Origin: CAVORB01 sp964395315
GTDB taxonomy: Bacteria; Pseudomonadota; Gammaproteobacteria; Chromatiales; Chromatiaceae
Direction: 5' to 3'
NCBI GenBank assembly: GCA_964395315.1
Contig: CAYNBI010000007.1
Coordinates: forward strand, 1 to 64,000
Length of the DNA: 64,000 nucleotides
Both the position numbers and the translations under genes were made by a program. Every line of letters starts with the position of its first letter. Positions within the stretch are counted from its first letter, which is position 1. The notes beneath the pieces were generated by a model. The model saw only the letters and a program-made list of their open reading frames with translations, ran no database searches and had not been told where the DNA came from. Shown here piece by piece: positions 19,202 to 29,306 of the stretch.

Positions 19202-19441
19202 TCAGGCGTTATTGCACGAATCCTTTTCTTCCCCGGCAGACGAGGGATCCCGCGGCTCGGAGTGCTCCTCGTCCGCGTCGGGGAACCGCCGCCGATCCAC
19301 CGCGTCCTCGTCCATCAGGATGCGGTGCGCGTCCCCATCCAGATCATCGTACTGGCCGCTGCGGGCTGCCCAGAACAGCACGCCGACGGCGACCAGTCCG
19401 AGGACGAGCATGCCGGGAATGAGGCCGTAGATGACTTCCAT
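19202..19441 (-). CDS. ccoS: cbb3 oxidase assembly protein CcoS
   Basis: Small membrane protein (79 residues) needed for heme and copper insertion into cbb3 oxidase. A single N-terminal helix, VIYGLIPGMLVLGLVAVGVL, is followed by the typical FWAARSGQYDDLDGDAHRIL; the D-L-D-G-x-x-x-R-I-L signature is clear. The C-terminal tail is acidic and not conserved. It is the last gene of ccoGHIS, nine bases after ccoI, and converges on tmcA. Confidence 0.93.
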   Translation of the reverse strand: MEVIYGLIPGMLVLGLVAVGVLFWAARSGQYDDLDGDAHRILMDEDAVDRRRFPDADEEHSEPRDPSSAGEEKDSCNNA

Positions 19442-19450
19442 GGGTTGTCG

Positions 19451-22033
19451 TCAGGCTGTTCGGTGGTGTCGGCCGCCGCGAAACAGGCCGCGGATGCGGG
19501 CGGAATTCCCGATGACGGCGAGCGAGCTCAAGGGCATCGACACCGCCGCGACCAGCGGCGTGACCAAGGCCGCCATCGCGAGCGGCACCATGATCAAATT
19601 ATAGGTAATGGAGATGCCGATATTCTGGCGTATGGTGCTGAGCGTGCGGCGCGACAGAGCCGCGGCCTGCCGGACGTCCGCGAGGTCCCCGCGCATGAGC
19701 ACGATGTCCGCGCTGGCGATGGAGACGTCGGTCCCGCTGCCGATGGCGATGCCCACGTCCGCTCTCACCAAGGCGGGCGCGTCATTCACACCGTCCCCCA
19801 CCATCGCCACCCGTCCGCCGTCGCGCTGCAATCCGGCGATCACGCGATCCTTGTCCTCGGGCAGGACCTCTGCGATCACCTCCACCCCACCTAGCAGCTC
19901 CCCGATGCGTTCCGCCGCGCCGCGACGATCACCGGTGAGCATGGTGACGCGAATGCCCTCCGCCTTCAGGGACGCGACCACCCCTCTAGCGTCATCCCGC
20001 AGACGGTCTTCGATGCCGAGCAGCAGCACCTCCATGCCGCCGATCGCCAAATGAAGCGCGCTCCCGCCGTCGCGCTCGATCTCCCGCGCGCGCTGCGCCA
20101 GGACGGGGTCACGGGAGATCCCGTTCTGCCGCAGCCATTCCGCGGTTCCGGCCACCACGGGCTCGCCATCGACCCGGCCGAGAATACCGAGACCGGGCCG
20201 GATCTTGACCTCCTCCACCCGTCGCTCCCCCACGGCCAGCTTTAGCGCGCGGCAGAGATCCAGCACCGCCGAGGCAACCGGGTGCTCGGAGAAGCGTTCC
20301 AGGGCGCCGACCAGGGCGAGCTGTGCGCGCTCTCGGTCACCCAGATCATCTTGCGCCAATCGGGGGGGGTCATCCGAGTCGACGATCGGCCCCGGGCCGT
20401 CGGTCTCGTGGGCTGGCCCAGATGGGAAGACGCGCGTTACCGCGGGTCGGCCTTCGGTCAGGGTCCCGGTCTTGTCGAACACGATATGATCGATAGTCGA
20501 TAGGCGCTCCAACACCCCGCCGTTTTTGACCAGGATCCCATGCCTGGCGCCAAGACCGGAGGCGACGGCGATGGCCATGGGGGTGGCCAGACCGAAGGCA
20601 CAGGGACAGGTGATGATGAGGACCGCGGTGGCGGCCATGAGCGCCGTCTCGAAGTCGCTTCGTACCCACCACAGGAAGGTCAGCGTCGCCAACGCCAGCG
20701 TCACCGCCACGAACCAGGGCACCACCCGATCGGCGAGGCACTGAATGGGTGCCTTACTGGACTGGGCGTCCTCTACCAGCTTGATGATGCGTCCGAGGGC
20801 GGTGTCCCTCAGCAGCCCCACCACCTGCAGGCGCAGGGCGCCCGGCCCGTTGAGCGTGCCGGCGGACACGGGGTCTCCCCCTCTCTTGTGCACCGGATCC
20901 GACTCCCCGGTGAGCATGGATTCGTCAATCGTGCTCTCGCCATCCAGGATCCTGCCGTCCACCGGGATCTTCTCGCCCGGGCGCACCAGGACAGTTTCTC
21001 CCGGCTTGACCGCGCGGATGGGCACGATCACCTCCTCTCCGGCACGCATGACGGTTGCCACCTTGGGCTGCAGGTCGAGCAATCGCTGCGTGGAGGCCAC
21101 CGCCTGCCGTTTCGAGGCTGCCTCCAGGAAGCGCCCGACGAGAATAACGAACAGGAAGTTGACCACCGTGTCCCAGTACACCTCTCCGCTGCCGGTGACT
21201 GTGACGTAGAGCGAGTAGAGGTAGGTGATGGATGCGCCGATGGCGATCGGCAGGTCCATCCCCAGATGCAGGCTGCGCAGCCCCGACCATGCACCCCGGT
21301 AAAAGGGGTAGCCGGAATACAGCAGCGTCGGCGTGGCGATGGCGAACCCGATCCAGTGGAACATGCCTCGGAACTCGCCCTGGTCCGCGCCGCTGTAGAG
21401 GGCGATCGAGATCCAGAGCAGGTTCATCATGGCAAACCCGGCGAATGCCATGCGATACAGCAGACGGCGGTTCTCGCGCTGGAGAGAGCCTTCCGCCGCA
21501 TCTGGGTCGAAGGGCACGGCGGCGTAGCCGATGTCCCCGAGACGCCGAAGCGCCTGGGAAAGCTTGAGGCGTCCGTTGTCCCACTTGAGCCTGAGGCGGC
21601 GCCCCGTGAGGTTCACCCGCGCCTCTTCCACACCCGGCATCGCCTGCAGGCTGTTCTCGATCAGCCAGACGCAGGCGGCGCAGTGAATGCCCTCCACCAG
21701 CAGGTTGATCTCGCGGGTCTCACCCAGGGCGTCGACGAACTCCTCTTGGACCTCGTCGATGTCGTAGAGGGCAAGATCTTTCGGGGGCTCCGGTGGCGGT
21801 CCGAGGATCTCGCCCTCGGGCGTCCGCTTGTAGAAGCCTTCGAGGCCTGCGGCGAAGATGGCCTCGCACACTGATTTGCATCCAGTGCAGCAGAAATCCC
21901 GCTGCCGACCCTCGATGGCCGCGCCAATCCGTGAGGACGCGGCTAACGGCAGTCCGCAGTGGAAGCAGCGGCTCGCAGTCCGCGTTTCAGCGGCCGCGTC
22001 TTCCGCGGCAGACAGGACCTGCGGCTCGACCAC
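19451..22033 (-). CDS. ccoI: Copper-exporting P1B-type ATPase for cbb3 assembly (CcoI/FixI)
   Basis: 860-residue ATPase that supplies copper across the inner membrane for cbb3 maturation. The N-terminus has a Cys-rich metal-binding region (CFHCG near 23, CCTGC near 48) and a heavy-metal-associated domain with GIHCAAC at 115-121. Transmembrane segments include the CPC copper motif (ITCPCAFGLA, 476-478). The phosphorylation motif DKTGTLTEG is at about 520, TGD at 700 and the hinge GDGVNDAP at about 746. All core motifs are intact. It lies three bases after ccoH and nine before ccoS, in an assembly operon. Confidence 0.95.
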   Translation of the reverse strand: MVEPQVLSAAEDAAAETRTASRCFHCGLPLAASSRIGAAIEGRQRDFCCTGCKSVCEAIFAAGLEGFYKRTPEGEILGPPPEPPKDLALYDIDEVQEEFVDALGETREINLLVEGIHCAACVWLIENSLQAMPGVEEARVNLTGRRLRLKWDNGRLKLSQALRRLGDIGYAAVPFDPDAAEGSLQRENRRLLYRMAFAGFAMMNLLWISIALYSGADQGEFRGMFHWIGFAIATPTLLYSGYPFYRGAWSGLRSLHLGMDLPIAIGASITYLYSLYVTVTGSGEVYWDTVVNFLFVILVGRFLEAASKRQAVASTQRLLDLQPKVATVMRAGEEVIVPIRAVKPGETVLVRPGEKIPVDGRILDGESTIDESMLTGESDPVHKRGGDPVSAGTLNGPGALRLQVVGLLRDTALGRIIKLVEDAQSSKAPIQCLADRVVPWFVAVTLALATLTFLWWVRSDFETALMAATAVLIITCPCAFGLATPMAIAVASGLGARHGILVKNGGVLERLSTIDHIVFDKTGTLTEGRPAVTRVFPSGPAHETDGPGPIVDSDDPPRLAQDDLGDRERAQLALVGALERFSEHPVASAVLDLCRALKLAVGERRVEEVKIRPGLGILGRVDGEPVVAGTAEWLRQNGISRDPVLAQRAREIERDGGSALHLAIGGMEVLLLGIEDRLRDDARGVVASLKAEGIRVTMLTGDRRGAAERIGELLGGVEVIAEVLPEDKDRVIAGLQRDGGRVAMVGDGVNDAPALVRADVGIAIGSGTDVSIASADIVLMRGDLADVRQAAALSRRTLSTIRQNIGISITYNLIMVPLAMAALVTPLVAAVSMPLSSLAVIGNSARIRGLFRGGRHHRTA

Positions 22034-22036
22034 GTC

Positions 22037-22561
22037 TCAAGGACGCTTCACGCTTAGGCGTTTGCCCAGGTTGTACTCTTGTTCTCCGCTCTTGACCGCG
22101 ATCAGGGTGTCCCAGACCCCGATCAGCGGGAAGGTCACCTCCGCCAGGTAGCGCCCCTTACCCTCCTCGGTCATGGCGAGGCTGAAGTCCTGGGAGGCGT
22201 CCGCCGGACGATAGGCAAAGAAGTCGACGCCCTCGGGGACCACCGGTTGTCCGGCACGGTCGACCAGGAAGAAGCGGATCGCCGTGGGCGCGCCCACTAG
22301 GATCTCCGCGGGTATATCCGCGCGCATCTCCCATCCGGGATCCTTGGCCATCGCCGAGACCATGGTCCGCTCGTAGTGCTGCCCCCGCTCGTAGTAATCC
22401 TCCACCACGAGGCCCGGATTGGTCGCGATTGCGAGATAGACCATGGTCAGGTTGACGCCGAGCACCACGACGACGAGAGCGATCCATGCGATCACCCAGG
22501 GGCTGCGCCAGGCGGATACCGGCTTGCGCTGTTCTGCTGCGATAGGAACCATTCTCGTCAT
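22037..22561 (-). CDS. ccoH: cbb3 oxidase assembly protein CcoH (FixH family)
   Basis: 174-residue protein with one transmembrane helix (WVIAWIALVVVVLGVNLTMVY) and a periplasmic domain; needed for stable cbb3 assembly. The conserved segment after the helix is VVEDYYERGQHYE, typical of FixH. The frame is open further upstream, but the start is placed at ATG 22561, behind a GTAGAGGTA ribosome site, because upstream residues are Arg/Pro-rich and unconserved. It is in line with ccoG upstream and ccoI downstream. Confidence 0.9.
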   Translation of the reverse strand: MTRMVPIAAEQRKPVSAWRSPWVIAWIALVVVVLGVNLTMVYLAIATNPGLVVEDYYERGQHYERTMVSAMAKDPGWEMRADIPAEILVGAPTAIRFFLVDRAGQPVVPEGVDFFAYRPADASQDFSLAMTEEGKGRYLAEVTFPLIGVWDTLIAVKSGEQEYNLGKRLSVKRP

Positions 22562-22622
22562 TACCTCTACAATGAAACGGGCGGGCTGGAAACCAGCCCG
22601 CCCGCCGGTCAGCCGATTGACA

Positions 22623-24059
22623 CTAGCGCCTCGGACCGATGAAGACGCTCTCCCTGTCGGTACGTACAACATCCCCCGACGCCCGTGGCCCCTCGACGTG
22701 GAAGGTGATCGGGATATGCTCCTCGGCGAGGTCCTTGCGCGGTATCCGCACGAACACCGTCGCCGGCGAGACGAAACCGTGCTTGGCCGTAATCGCATCC
22801 TCCGCGCCCACCAGTTCAAGGCTCTCGGGTCCCCCGGACACGCTGATGCGCAGGGAGACATCTTCGTTCAGCTTGTTCAGCATCTTCAGCGTGTACTTGT
22901 TCTGGATCGAGCCGTCGCTGAGGGTGACAAACAGCGGCGCGCGCTCGTGCAGCACCTTGAGCTCAACCGGCGCCAGGGACGTCAGCCCGTAGAGGATACC
23001 CGAAAGCGCGGCCACCAGGATCGCCGCGTAGACCCAGACCCTCGGCCGCAGCAGGAGCGCCTTGGTGGGCTTGCCCTCGAGCTCGTCGAGAGAGGCGTAG
23101 CGGACAAGCCCCTTCGGCCGGCCGATTTTTTCCATCACCGCGTCACAAGCGTCAATGCACAGCGCGCAGGTGATGCAACCTTCCTGCTGGCCATGCCGGA
23201 TGTCGATGCCGGTGGGGCATACCGCGACACACTGCCTGCAATCGATGCAGTCGCCGGTGGTCCGATTCTCCTCCTTCTCGCCCTTTTTCATCCTCCCGCG
23301 CGGCTCGCCTCTGCCGATATCGTAGGTGGGCAGCAGCGTTGTACGATCGACCATCACCCCCTGGATGCGCGCGTACGGGCACAGCCAGAAGCAGGTCTGC
23401 TCCCGCAGGAAGCCGGCGAGTCCGTAGGTACCAGCCGTGAACAAGGCCACGGTCACGTAGACCGCCGAGTTCGATTCCCCTCGGAAGAAGGCCGTCCAAA
23501 GGGTCGGCGCGTCGGTGAACCAGGCGACGAAGCTCATGCCCGTGACGAAACCGATCACAAGCCAGATCAGGTGCTTGAGCGCCTTGATTCGGAACTTTCG
23601 CAAATCCAACGGGGCGGCGTCGAGTTTCCTCCGCGCCGGGGGCTGCCCCTCCAGCTTTTCCTCGATCCAGGTATAGACATCGGTCCACACGGTCTGAAAA
23701 CAGAAATAGCCGCACCAGACCCGTCCCACAAGCGCGGTGGCGACGGCGAGGAGGATGGCGAAGAACAGCAACAACAGGGACAGCATCCAGAAGTCCTGGG
23801 GGATGACGGTCACGCCGAAGATGTGGTATTGGCGGTTGGGGATGTCCCAAAGAATCGCCTGTCTGCCGTCCCAGCGCAAATAGGGACCCAGGAAGAATAT
23901 CAGCCAGACCGAGGCCCCGAGCCACTTGAGGGTCCGCCACTTCCCCGCAAGCCGTTTGGCGTGGATGGTTTCCCCACCCGTGTTGACGTGCCAATGATCG
24001 GCCTCAGCGTAGAGGGCGTCGACGGCGACGCTGTTTTTTTCGACTTTCGTGTTGCTCAC
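22623..24059 (-). CDS. ccoG: cbb3 maturation cupric reductase / ferredoxin-like CcoG
   Basis: Membrane iron-sulfur protein (about 478 residues) that reduces Cu(II) for cbb3 assembly. Transmembrane helices lie in the first half, with WCGYFCFQTVW and FWLCPYARIQG. Two [4Fe-4S] motifs are CIDCRQCVAVCP and CITCALCIDAC. A periplasmic immunoglobulin-like IG_FixG domain forms the C-terminus. GTG at 24059 is favoured because GGGAG lies seven bases upstream and the family N-terminus fits; GTG/ATG at 24113/24110 have no ribosome site. It is the first gene of ccoGHIS, separated from ccoNOQP by a strong terminator. Confidence 0.93.
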   Translation of the reverse strand: MSNTKVEKNSVAVDALYAEADHWHVNTGGETIHAKRLAGKWRTLKWLGASVWLIFFLGPYLRWDGRQAILWDIPNRQYHIFGVTVIPQDFWMLSLLLLFFAILLAVATALVGRVWCGYFCFQTVWTDVYTWIEEKLEGQPPARRKLDAAPLDLRKFRIKALKHLIWLVIGFVTGMSFVAWFTDAPTLWTAFFRGESNSAVYVTVALFTAGTYGLAGFLREQTCFWLCPYARIQGVMVDRTTLLPTYDIGRGEPRGRMKKGEKEENRTTGDCIDCRQCVAVCPTGIDIRHGQQEGCITCALCIDACDAVMEKIGRPKGLVRYASLDELEGKPTKALLLRPRVWVYAAILVAALSGILYGLTSLAPVELKVLHERAPLFVTLSDGSIQNKYTLKMLNKLNEDVSLRISVSGGPESLELVGAEDAITAKHGFVSPATVFVRIPRKDLAEEHIPITFHVEGPRASGDVVRTDRESVFIGPRR

Positions 24060-24175
24060 GGACGAACTCCCGAGGCTGCGTTGGCGACGTCCGGCAACCG
24101 CGAGCGGCATCACAACCAGCCAGCGAGCGACGTCTAGACTAGCCGCACAATTTAACCTAACCCACGCCCTTGGAC

Positions 24176-24191
24176 ATTGCGCATTCGCAAT
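24176..24191. repeat. Inverted repeat upstream of ccoG
   Basis: ATTGCG-CATT-CGCAAT is a perfect 6-4-6 inverted repeat about 120 bases upstream of the ccoG start, in the 336-base gap that otherwise holds a terminator and an AT-rich stretch. It may be an operator for the ccoGHIS operon or chance. It does not match the FNR consensus. Confidence 0.25.
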
Positions 24192-24340
24192 CGTAACTGG
24201 ATGATTTCTGTTGAATTCTTTATGGTTTTTCTACCCGACGGCACAGGATCACAGGCTAACGTCGAAGGCCGCGCGCTCAGACGCGCGCCGCTTCGGCGTT
24301 GGCAAGAAAACACTTTTCGGGGAGTTGTCGTCAAGGACAC

Positions 24341-24368
24341 AAAAAAAGGGGGATGACTCATCCCCCTT
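24341..24368 (-). terminator. Rho-independent terminator of ccoNOQP(+small ORF)
   Basis: On the minus strand AAGGGGGATGA-C-TCATCCCCCTT forms a near-perfect hairpin of up to 11 pairs (24346-24368), followed by a run of seven T (24347-24341). It lies about 28 bases after the small 46-residue ORF, so that ORF is inside the ccoNOQP transcript, and ccoG must use its own promoter. Confidence 0.88.
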
Positions 24369-24395
24369 CCCATCAGCGCATTGGCCGATCGTCCG

Positions 24396-24536
24396 TCATT
24401 GTTGGTGCTTGTGGGTCTCGGCGTCGCGATTCATCAGGGCCACCACCTTAAAGCCCAGAAAGACAACGATGATGATCGCGATCACGATCATGGCGATCGA
24501 CATCAGGGTAACCAGGTCCCAAGTCAGGAAGTTCAT
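24396..24536 (-). CDS. 46-residue single-helix membrane protein after ccoP
   Basis: Very short ORF with a strong AGGAGG ribosome site five bases before ATG. The product begins MNFLTWDLVTLMSIAM, has one long hydrophobic helix (about residues 9-28) and ends in a polar tail with NRDAETHKHQQ. It sits between ccoP and the terminator of the oxidase operon. Small helical subunits of cbb3 oxidases (CcoQ, CcoM) look like this, but a true CcoQ is already present upstream. It could be an additional oxidase subunit or assembly aid. I do not recognise the sequence itself, and function is inferred from position. Confidence 0.75.
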   Translation of the reverse strand: MNFLTWDLVTLMSIAMIVIAIIIVVFLGFKVVALMNRDAETHKHQQ

Positions 24537-24608
24537 GGTCTCCTCCTATCCTCAACGTCTTCCGTCGGGCGGCGGACGCCGCCCGCCGTAATTGCGCTCG
24601 GCGGTCCG

Positions 24609-25505
24609 TTACTGACCACCACCTAGCTGGTGCACGTAGACCGTCAGTTTCTTGATCTCCTGCTCGTCAAGCTTGCCGGTGGTGCCGAAGCCGGGCATCA
24701 CGGCATCGCGGCTACCCTCGACGTCCTGATTCACCCCGTACAGGATAGTGTGCTTGGCGCTCTCGTAGCCGCCCGGCTCGAAGCGCCAGATTCCGTCTCG
24801 CAGGTTGGCTGCACCAACCGTCGCCAGCACCTCTCCGTTGGGACCCCGCGCCAGCACGCCGTCGGCCTCGGGACCGTGGCAGGCGTTGCAGCCCTTGGTG
24901 TTATAGAGGTTCCAACCCTCTTGGCTGCCGCCCTCACCGCCGGTTTCGCTCATCTCGACGACCCAGTTGGCCAAGGTATCGACCTCCTGCTCGGTCAGAA
25001 TGTCCTTGTGCGCGGTCATGGCCCCCTTGCGTCCGACCTGGATGGTTTCCGTGATCTTTGCCAGGGATCCGCCGTAGAGCCAGTCGTCATCAGCCAGGAC
25101 CGGAAAGCCCGGATTGCCCTGTCCGCCGCTGCCATGGCAGGCCGAGCAGTAGTCCCCGAACAACACCTTGGCCGAAGCCAGCGTGTACTGGGTCAGACCG
25201 GGGTCGGCTAGGATCGCCTCCGCCGACATGGTCTTGAGCTGGTCCTCGTACTGGGCGCGCACGGCCTGCACCTGCTCCAGGCCCTGTTCGTACTCCTGCA
25301 TCTGCGTCCACCCCATGATGCCCTTGGTGTAACCGGTCGCCGTTGGCCACATGGGGTACAGGATCGCATAGCCGATCCACCAGAGAATCGAGGCCCAGAA
25401 CGCGATCATCCACCAACGCGGGGGCGGATTCCTCAGCTCCCGCAGATTATCGTCCCAGAAATGACCGGTGTTGTTCTCACCGGGAAAGGGATTATTTTCC
25501 GCCAT
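24609..25505 (-). CDS. ccoP: cbb3 oxidase diheme cytochrome c subunit CcoP
   Basis: 298-residue membrane-anchored diheme cytochrome c that passes electrons to CcoO/CcoN. The N-terminus contains the FixP segment GHFWDDNLRELRNPPPRWW and one transmembrane helix (WMIAFWASILWWIGYAILYP). Heme-binding motifs are CSACH (near residue 122) and CNACH (near residue 205), with distal Met in VMPGFG. Its start overlaps ccoQ by 14 bases. Confidence 0.97.
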   Translation of the reverse strand: MAENNPFPGENNTGHFWDDNLRELRNPPPRWWMIAFWASILWWIGYAILYPMWPTATGYTKGIMGWTQMQEYEQGLEQVQAVRAQYEDQLKTMSAEAILADPGLTQYTLASAKVLFGDYCSACHGSGGQGNPGFPVLADDDWLYGGSLAKITETIQVGRKGAMTAHKDILTEQEVDTLANWVVEMSETGGEGGSQEGWNLYNTKGCNACHGPEADGVLARGPNGEVLATVGAANLRDGIWRFEPGGYESAKHTILYGVNQDVEGSRDAVMPGFGTTGKLDEQEIKKLTVYVHQLGGGQ

Positions 25506-25707
25506 TTTTCTCTCCAGTATCTTGGTCGTCCTCTTCGAACGGGATGAATCGCTTTGATTCCAGCTTCTCCCGGTTCTTGGGACGGAAAACTTGGAAATAC
25601 GCCACGATCATGAGGACGAAGATGACGACGGTGAGGATCGTGCCGATCCAGTCGTTCGTCGTCATCGCACCCCAATCGGTGTGGAAGTATTCCTTCAGGC
25701 TACTCAC
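25492..25707 (-). CDS. ccoQ: cbb3 oxidase small subunit CcoQ
   Basis: 71-residue subunit with one helix (IGTILTVVIFVLMIVAYF) followed by the family-typical VFRPKNREKLESKRFIPFEEDD. It stabilises the cbb3 complex. It overlaps ccoO by eight bases and ccoP by 14, so the operon is tightly coupled. Confidence 0.93.
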   Translation of the reverse strand: MSSLKEYFHTDWGAMTTNDWIGTILTVVIFVLMIVAYFQVFRPKNREKLESKRFIPFEEDDQDTGEKNGGK

Positions 25708-26449
25708 GGTAAACCTTGGTCTCGTCCAACGCCGCCATGGTGCCCAAGACCTGCAGATAGGCCACCAGCGCGTCCATGTCGGTCTTGCCCTCGAGCAATG
25801 CAGGCGCGGCCTCGATATCCGCGTCCGCGTATGGCACGCCGATCATGCGCATACCTTCCATGTGCGCCTGGATGGTCGAGGCACTTGGCCCATTCTTGTC
25901 CAGCCAGGGATAGTTGGGCATGACGGATTCCGGAACCACCGAACGCGGGGCGCGGAGGTGGGCGCGGTGCCACTCGTCGGAATACTTGCCGCCGACCCGG
26001 GCCATATCCGGACCCGTGCGCTTGGAGCCCCACTGGAACGGGTGATCGAACATGGACTCCGATGCCAGGGAGTAGTGTCCGTAACGCTCCTTTTCGTCAC
26101 GGAACGGACGGATCATCTGGGAGTGGCAGGTGTAGCAACCCTCCCGCTGGTAGATGTCGCGGCCAGCGAGCTCAAGCGCCGTGTAGGGACGGACTCCGTC
26201 GCCCGGCTTCCAGTTCCACTGCTGTTTTCCGTTCTCGTCGACCGTAACGATAGGCGCAGAGCCCGGGGCATCATGGTTCCATACGAGCTCGGGGTACTTG
26301 TTGTGCTCGAAGGTGTTCTTCAAATAGAAGAGCGGCACGATCTCCACGAGACCGCCGACGGACAGGGCCAGCGCCAGCACCGTAAGCAGCGGCACGATGC
26401 TGATTTCCATCCACTCCTGGAAGTTCTTGGGTTTGCGTTTTTCAGCCAT
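25700..26449 (-). CDS. ccoO: cbb3 oxidase monoheme cytochrome c subunit CcoO
   Basis: 249 residues with an N-terminal membrane anchor (ISIVPLLTVLALALSVGGLVEIVPLF) and a single heme c site, GCYTCHSQMIRPF, near residue 95. It receives electrons from CcoP and hands them to CcoN. The C-terminus has the TDMDALVAYLQVLG of FixO. It is 13 bases after ccoN. Confidence 0.97.
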   Translation of the reverse strand: MAEKRKPKNFQEWMEISIVPLLTVLALALSVGGLVEIVPLFYLKNTFEHNKYPELVWNHDAPGSAPIVTVDENGKQQWNWKPGDGVRPYTALELAGRDIYQREGCYTCHSQMIRPFRDEKERYGHYSLASESMFDHPFQWGSKRTGPDMARVGGKYSDEWHRAHLRAPRSVVPESVMPNYPWLDKNGPSASTIQAHMEGMRMIGVPYADADIEAAPALLEGKTDMDALVAYLQVLGTMAALDETKVYRE

Positions 26450-26462
26450 TTCTTGACCCTCC

Positions 26463-27896
<1,434 letters not shown>

Positions 27897-28069
27897 AAAC
27901 CCTCCCCGAAATGACTGGGAAAACGATGCAGGTGAGCGGCATTCCCGCCTGATTTTTGAAGGACCGTATCCGTCGGCACAACCCTAGCAATGAGACTGGT
28001 TTCGACCTGCAAAGTCAAGATCGGCGCGGGCTATTGCGCACCCGGATGGGGGGTATGCCCCACCGTTTC

Positions 28070-28083
28070 TTGATCTAGATCAG
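28070..28083 (-). promoter_or_regulatory. FNR/ANR binding site upstream of ccoN
   Basis: TTGAT-CTAG-ATCAG on the plus strand (CTGAT-CTAG-ATCAA on the minus) matches 9 of 10 consensus positions of TTGAT-N4-ATCAA. It lies in the 314-base gap between rpoS and ccoN. If it acts from -41.5, transcription would start near 28035. An FNR/ANR gene is present at 40502, so the regulator is encoded nearby. The rest of the gap shows no other clear signal. Confidence 0.75.
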
Positions 28084-28210
28084 TCGATTTCCGGAGGGGT
28101 TGCGGCGACTAGCGGCCACACGGCACGCCATTGGGCTGGTCATCAATCATTGGGGTCGGAGTTGTGCGGAAAAACCGGTGCGGGCGCCGGGCACGCAACC
28201 GCGACTGCGA

Positions 28211-29242
28211 TCACTTGAAGAAGGCGTCCACGGAGAAGCCCTCCTTCTCCAGGATGTCGCGCAGGCGGCGCAGGGCATCCATCTGGATCTGGCGCACCCG
28301 CTCACGCGTGACGCCGAGTTCTTGCGCGACCTTTTCCAGGGTCGAGTGCTCGTACCCGTGTATGCCGAACCGGCGCTCCACTACCTCGCGCTGCTTGTCG
28401 TTGAGCTTTCCGAGCCAGTGGTCCAGATTCGACTGGATGTCCTGATCCTGAATCTTGTCGGCCGGATCGTCGGCGGTGTCGTCCTGCAGCATGTCGACCA
28501 GCGGTTTGTCGGCGTCCTTGCCGTAGGGTGTATCGACCGAGGCGATGTGCTCGTTAAGCCCGAGCATCCGCTTAACCTCGCCTATGGGTCTTTCCAGCAA
28601 CCCGGCGATGTCCTCCGTCGTCGGCTCCCGATCGAGGTTTTGCGCAAGGCGCCGCGCCGCCTTGAGATAGACGTTGATCTCCTTGACTACGTGGATGGGC
28701 AAACGGACGGTGCGCGTCTGGTTCATGATCGCGCGTTCGATGGTCTGGCGGATCCACCAGGTCGCATAGGTCGAGAAGCGGAAGCCGCGCTCTGGATCGA
28801 ACTTTTCCACTGCCCTGATCAATCCGAGGTTGCCCTCTTCGATGAGATCAAGCAGCGGCAGACCGCGGTTGAGGTAACGGCGCGCGATCTTCACCACCAA
28901 GCGCAGGTTGCTCACGATCATGCGCTGGCGAGCCGCGTTGTCACCCTGTTGCGCCAGGCGCGCGAAGTACACCTCCTCCTCGGCGGTCAGCAGCTTCGAG
29001 CCACCGATCTCGTTGAGGTAGAGCCGTGTCGCGTCGAAATCCCCTTCGTCGGCGTAACGGCCGCGCAGCGGGCTTGCGGGGAGTTGGGAATCCGCGTCCG
29101 AATCCAGGCACTGCTCGTCCCCTTCGGCTTCGTTGCCGACCGAATCCGGCGACTCATCGAGCTCACCGGCAAGCAGCGCCAGCTCTTCGGTGTCTACATC
29201 CGTCCCCGAGTCTGGATCCTCGCGCTCGTTGGTGGTCGCCAT
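28211..29242 (-). CDS. rpoS: RNA polymerase sigma factor RpoS
   Basis: Stationary-phase/general stress sigma factor of 343 residues. Region 1.2 has DATRLYLNEIG. Region 2 has RMIVSNLRLVVKIARRY and the -10-binding FSTYATWWIRQTIERA. Region 4 ends with TLEKVAQELGVTRERVRQIQ. The acidic N-terminal extension and the position directly downstream of nlpD separate it from RpoD and RpoH. A GGAGAGGAA ribosome site precedes ATG 29242. In relatives the main rpoS promoter lies inside nlpD. It likely controls osmotic and starvation genes such as the NAGGN operon, by inference. Confidence 0.95.
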   Translation of the reverse strand: MATTNEREDPDSGTDVDTEELALLAGELDESPDSVGNEAEGDEQCLDSDADSQLPASPLRGRYADEGDFDATRLYLNEIGGSKLLTAEEEVYFARLAQQGDNAARQRMIVSNLRLVVKIARRYLNRGLPLLDLIEEGNLGLIRAVEKFDPERGFRFSTYATWWIRQTIERAIMNQTRTVRLPIHVVKEINVYLKAARRLAQNLDREPTTEDIAGLLERPIGEVKRMLGLNEHIASVDTPYGKDADKPLVDMLQDDTADDPADKIQDQDIQSNLDHWLGKLNDKQREVVERRFGIHGYEHSTLEKVAQELGVTRERVRQIQMDALRRLRDILEKEGFSVDAFFK

Positions 29243-29306
29243 TCAGTTCCTCTCCGCAGCGAGGCGGCGCTGACACTCACCGTCGTGCGCCTACCGGCCC
29301 TGCGGG

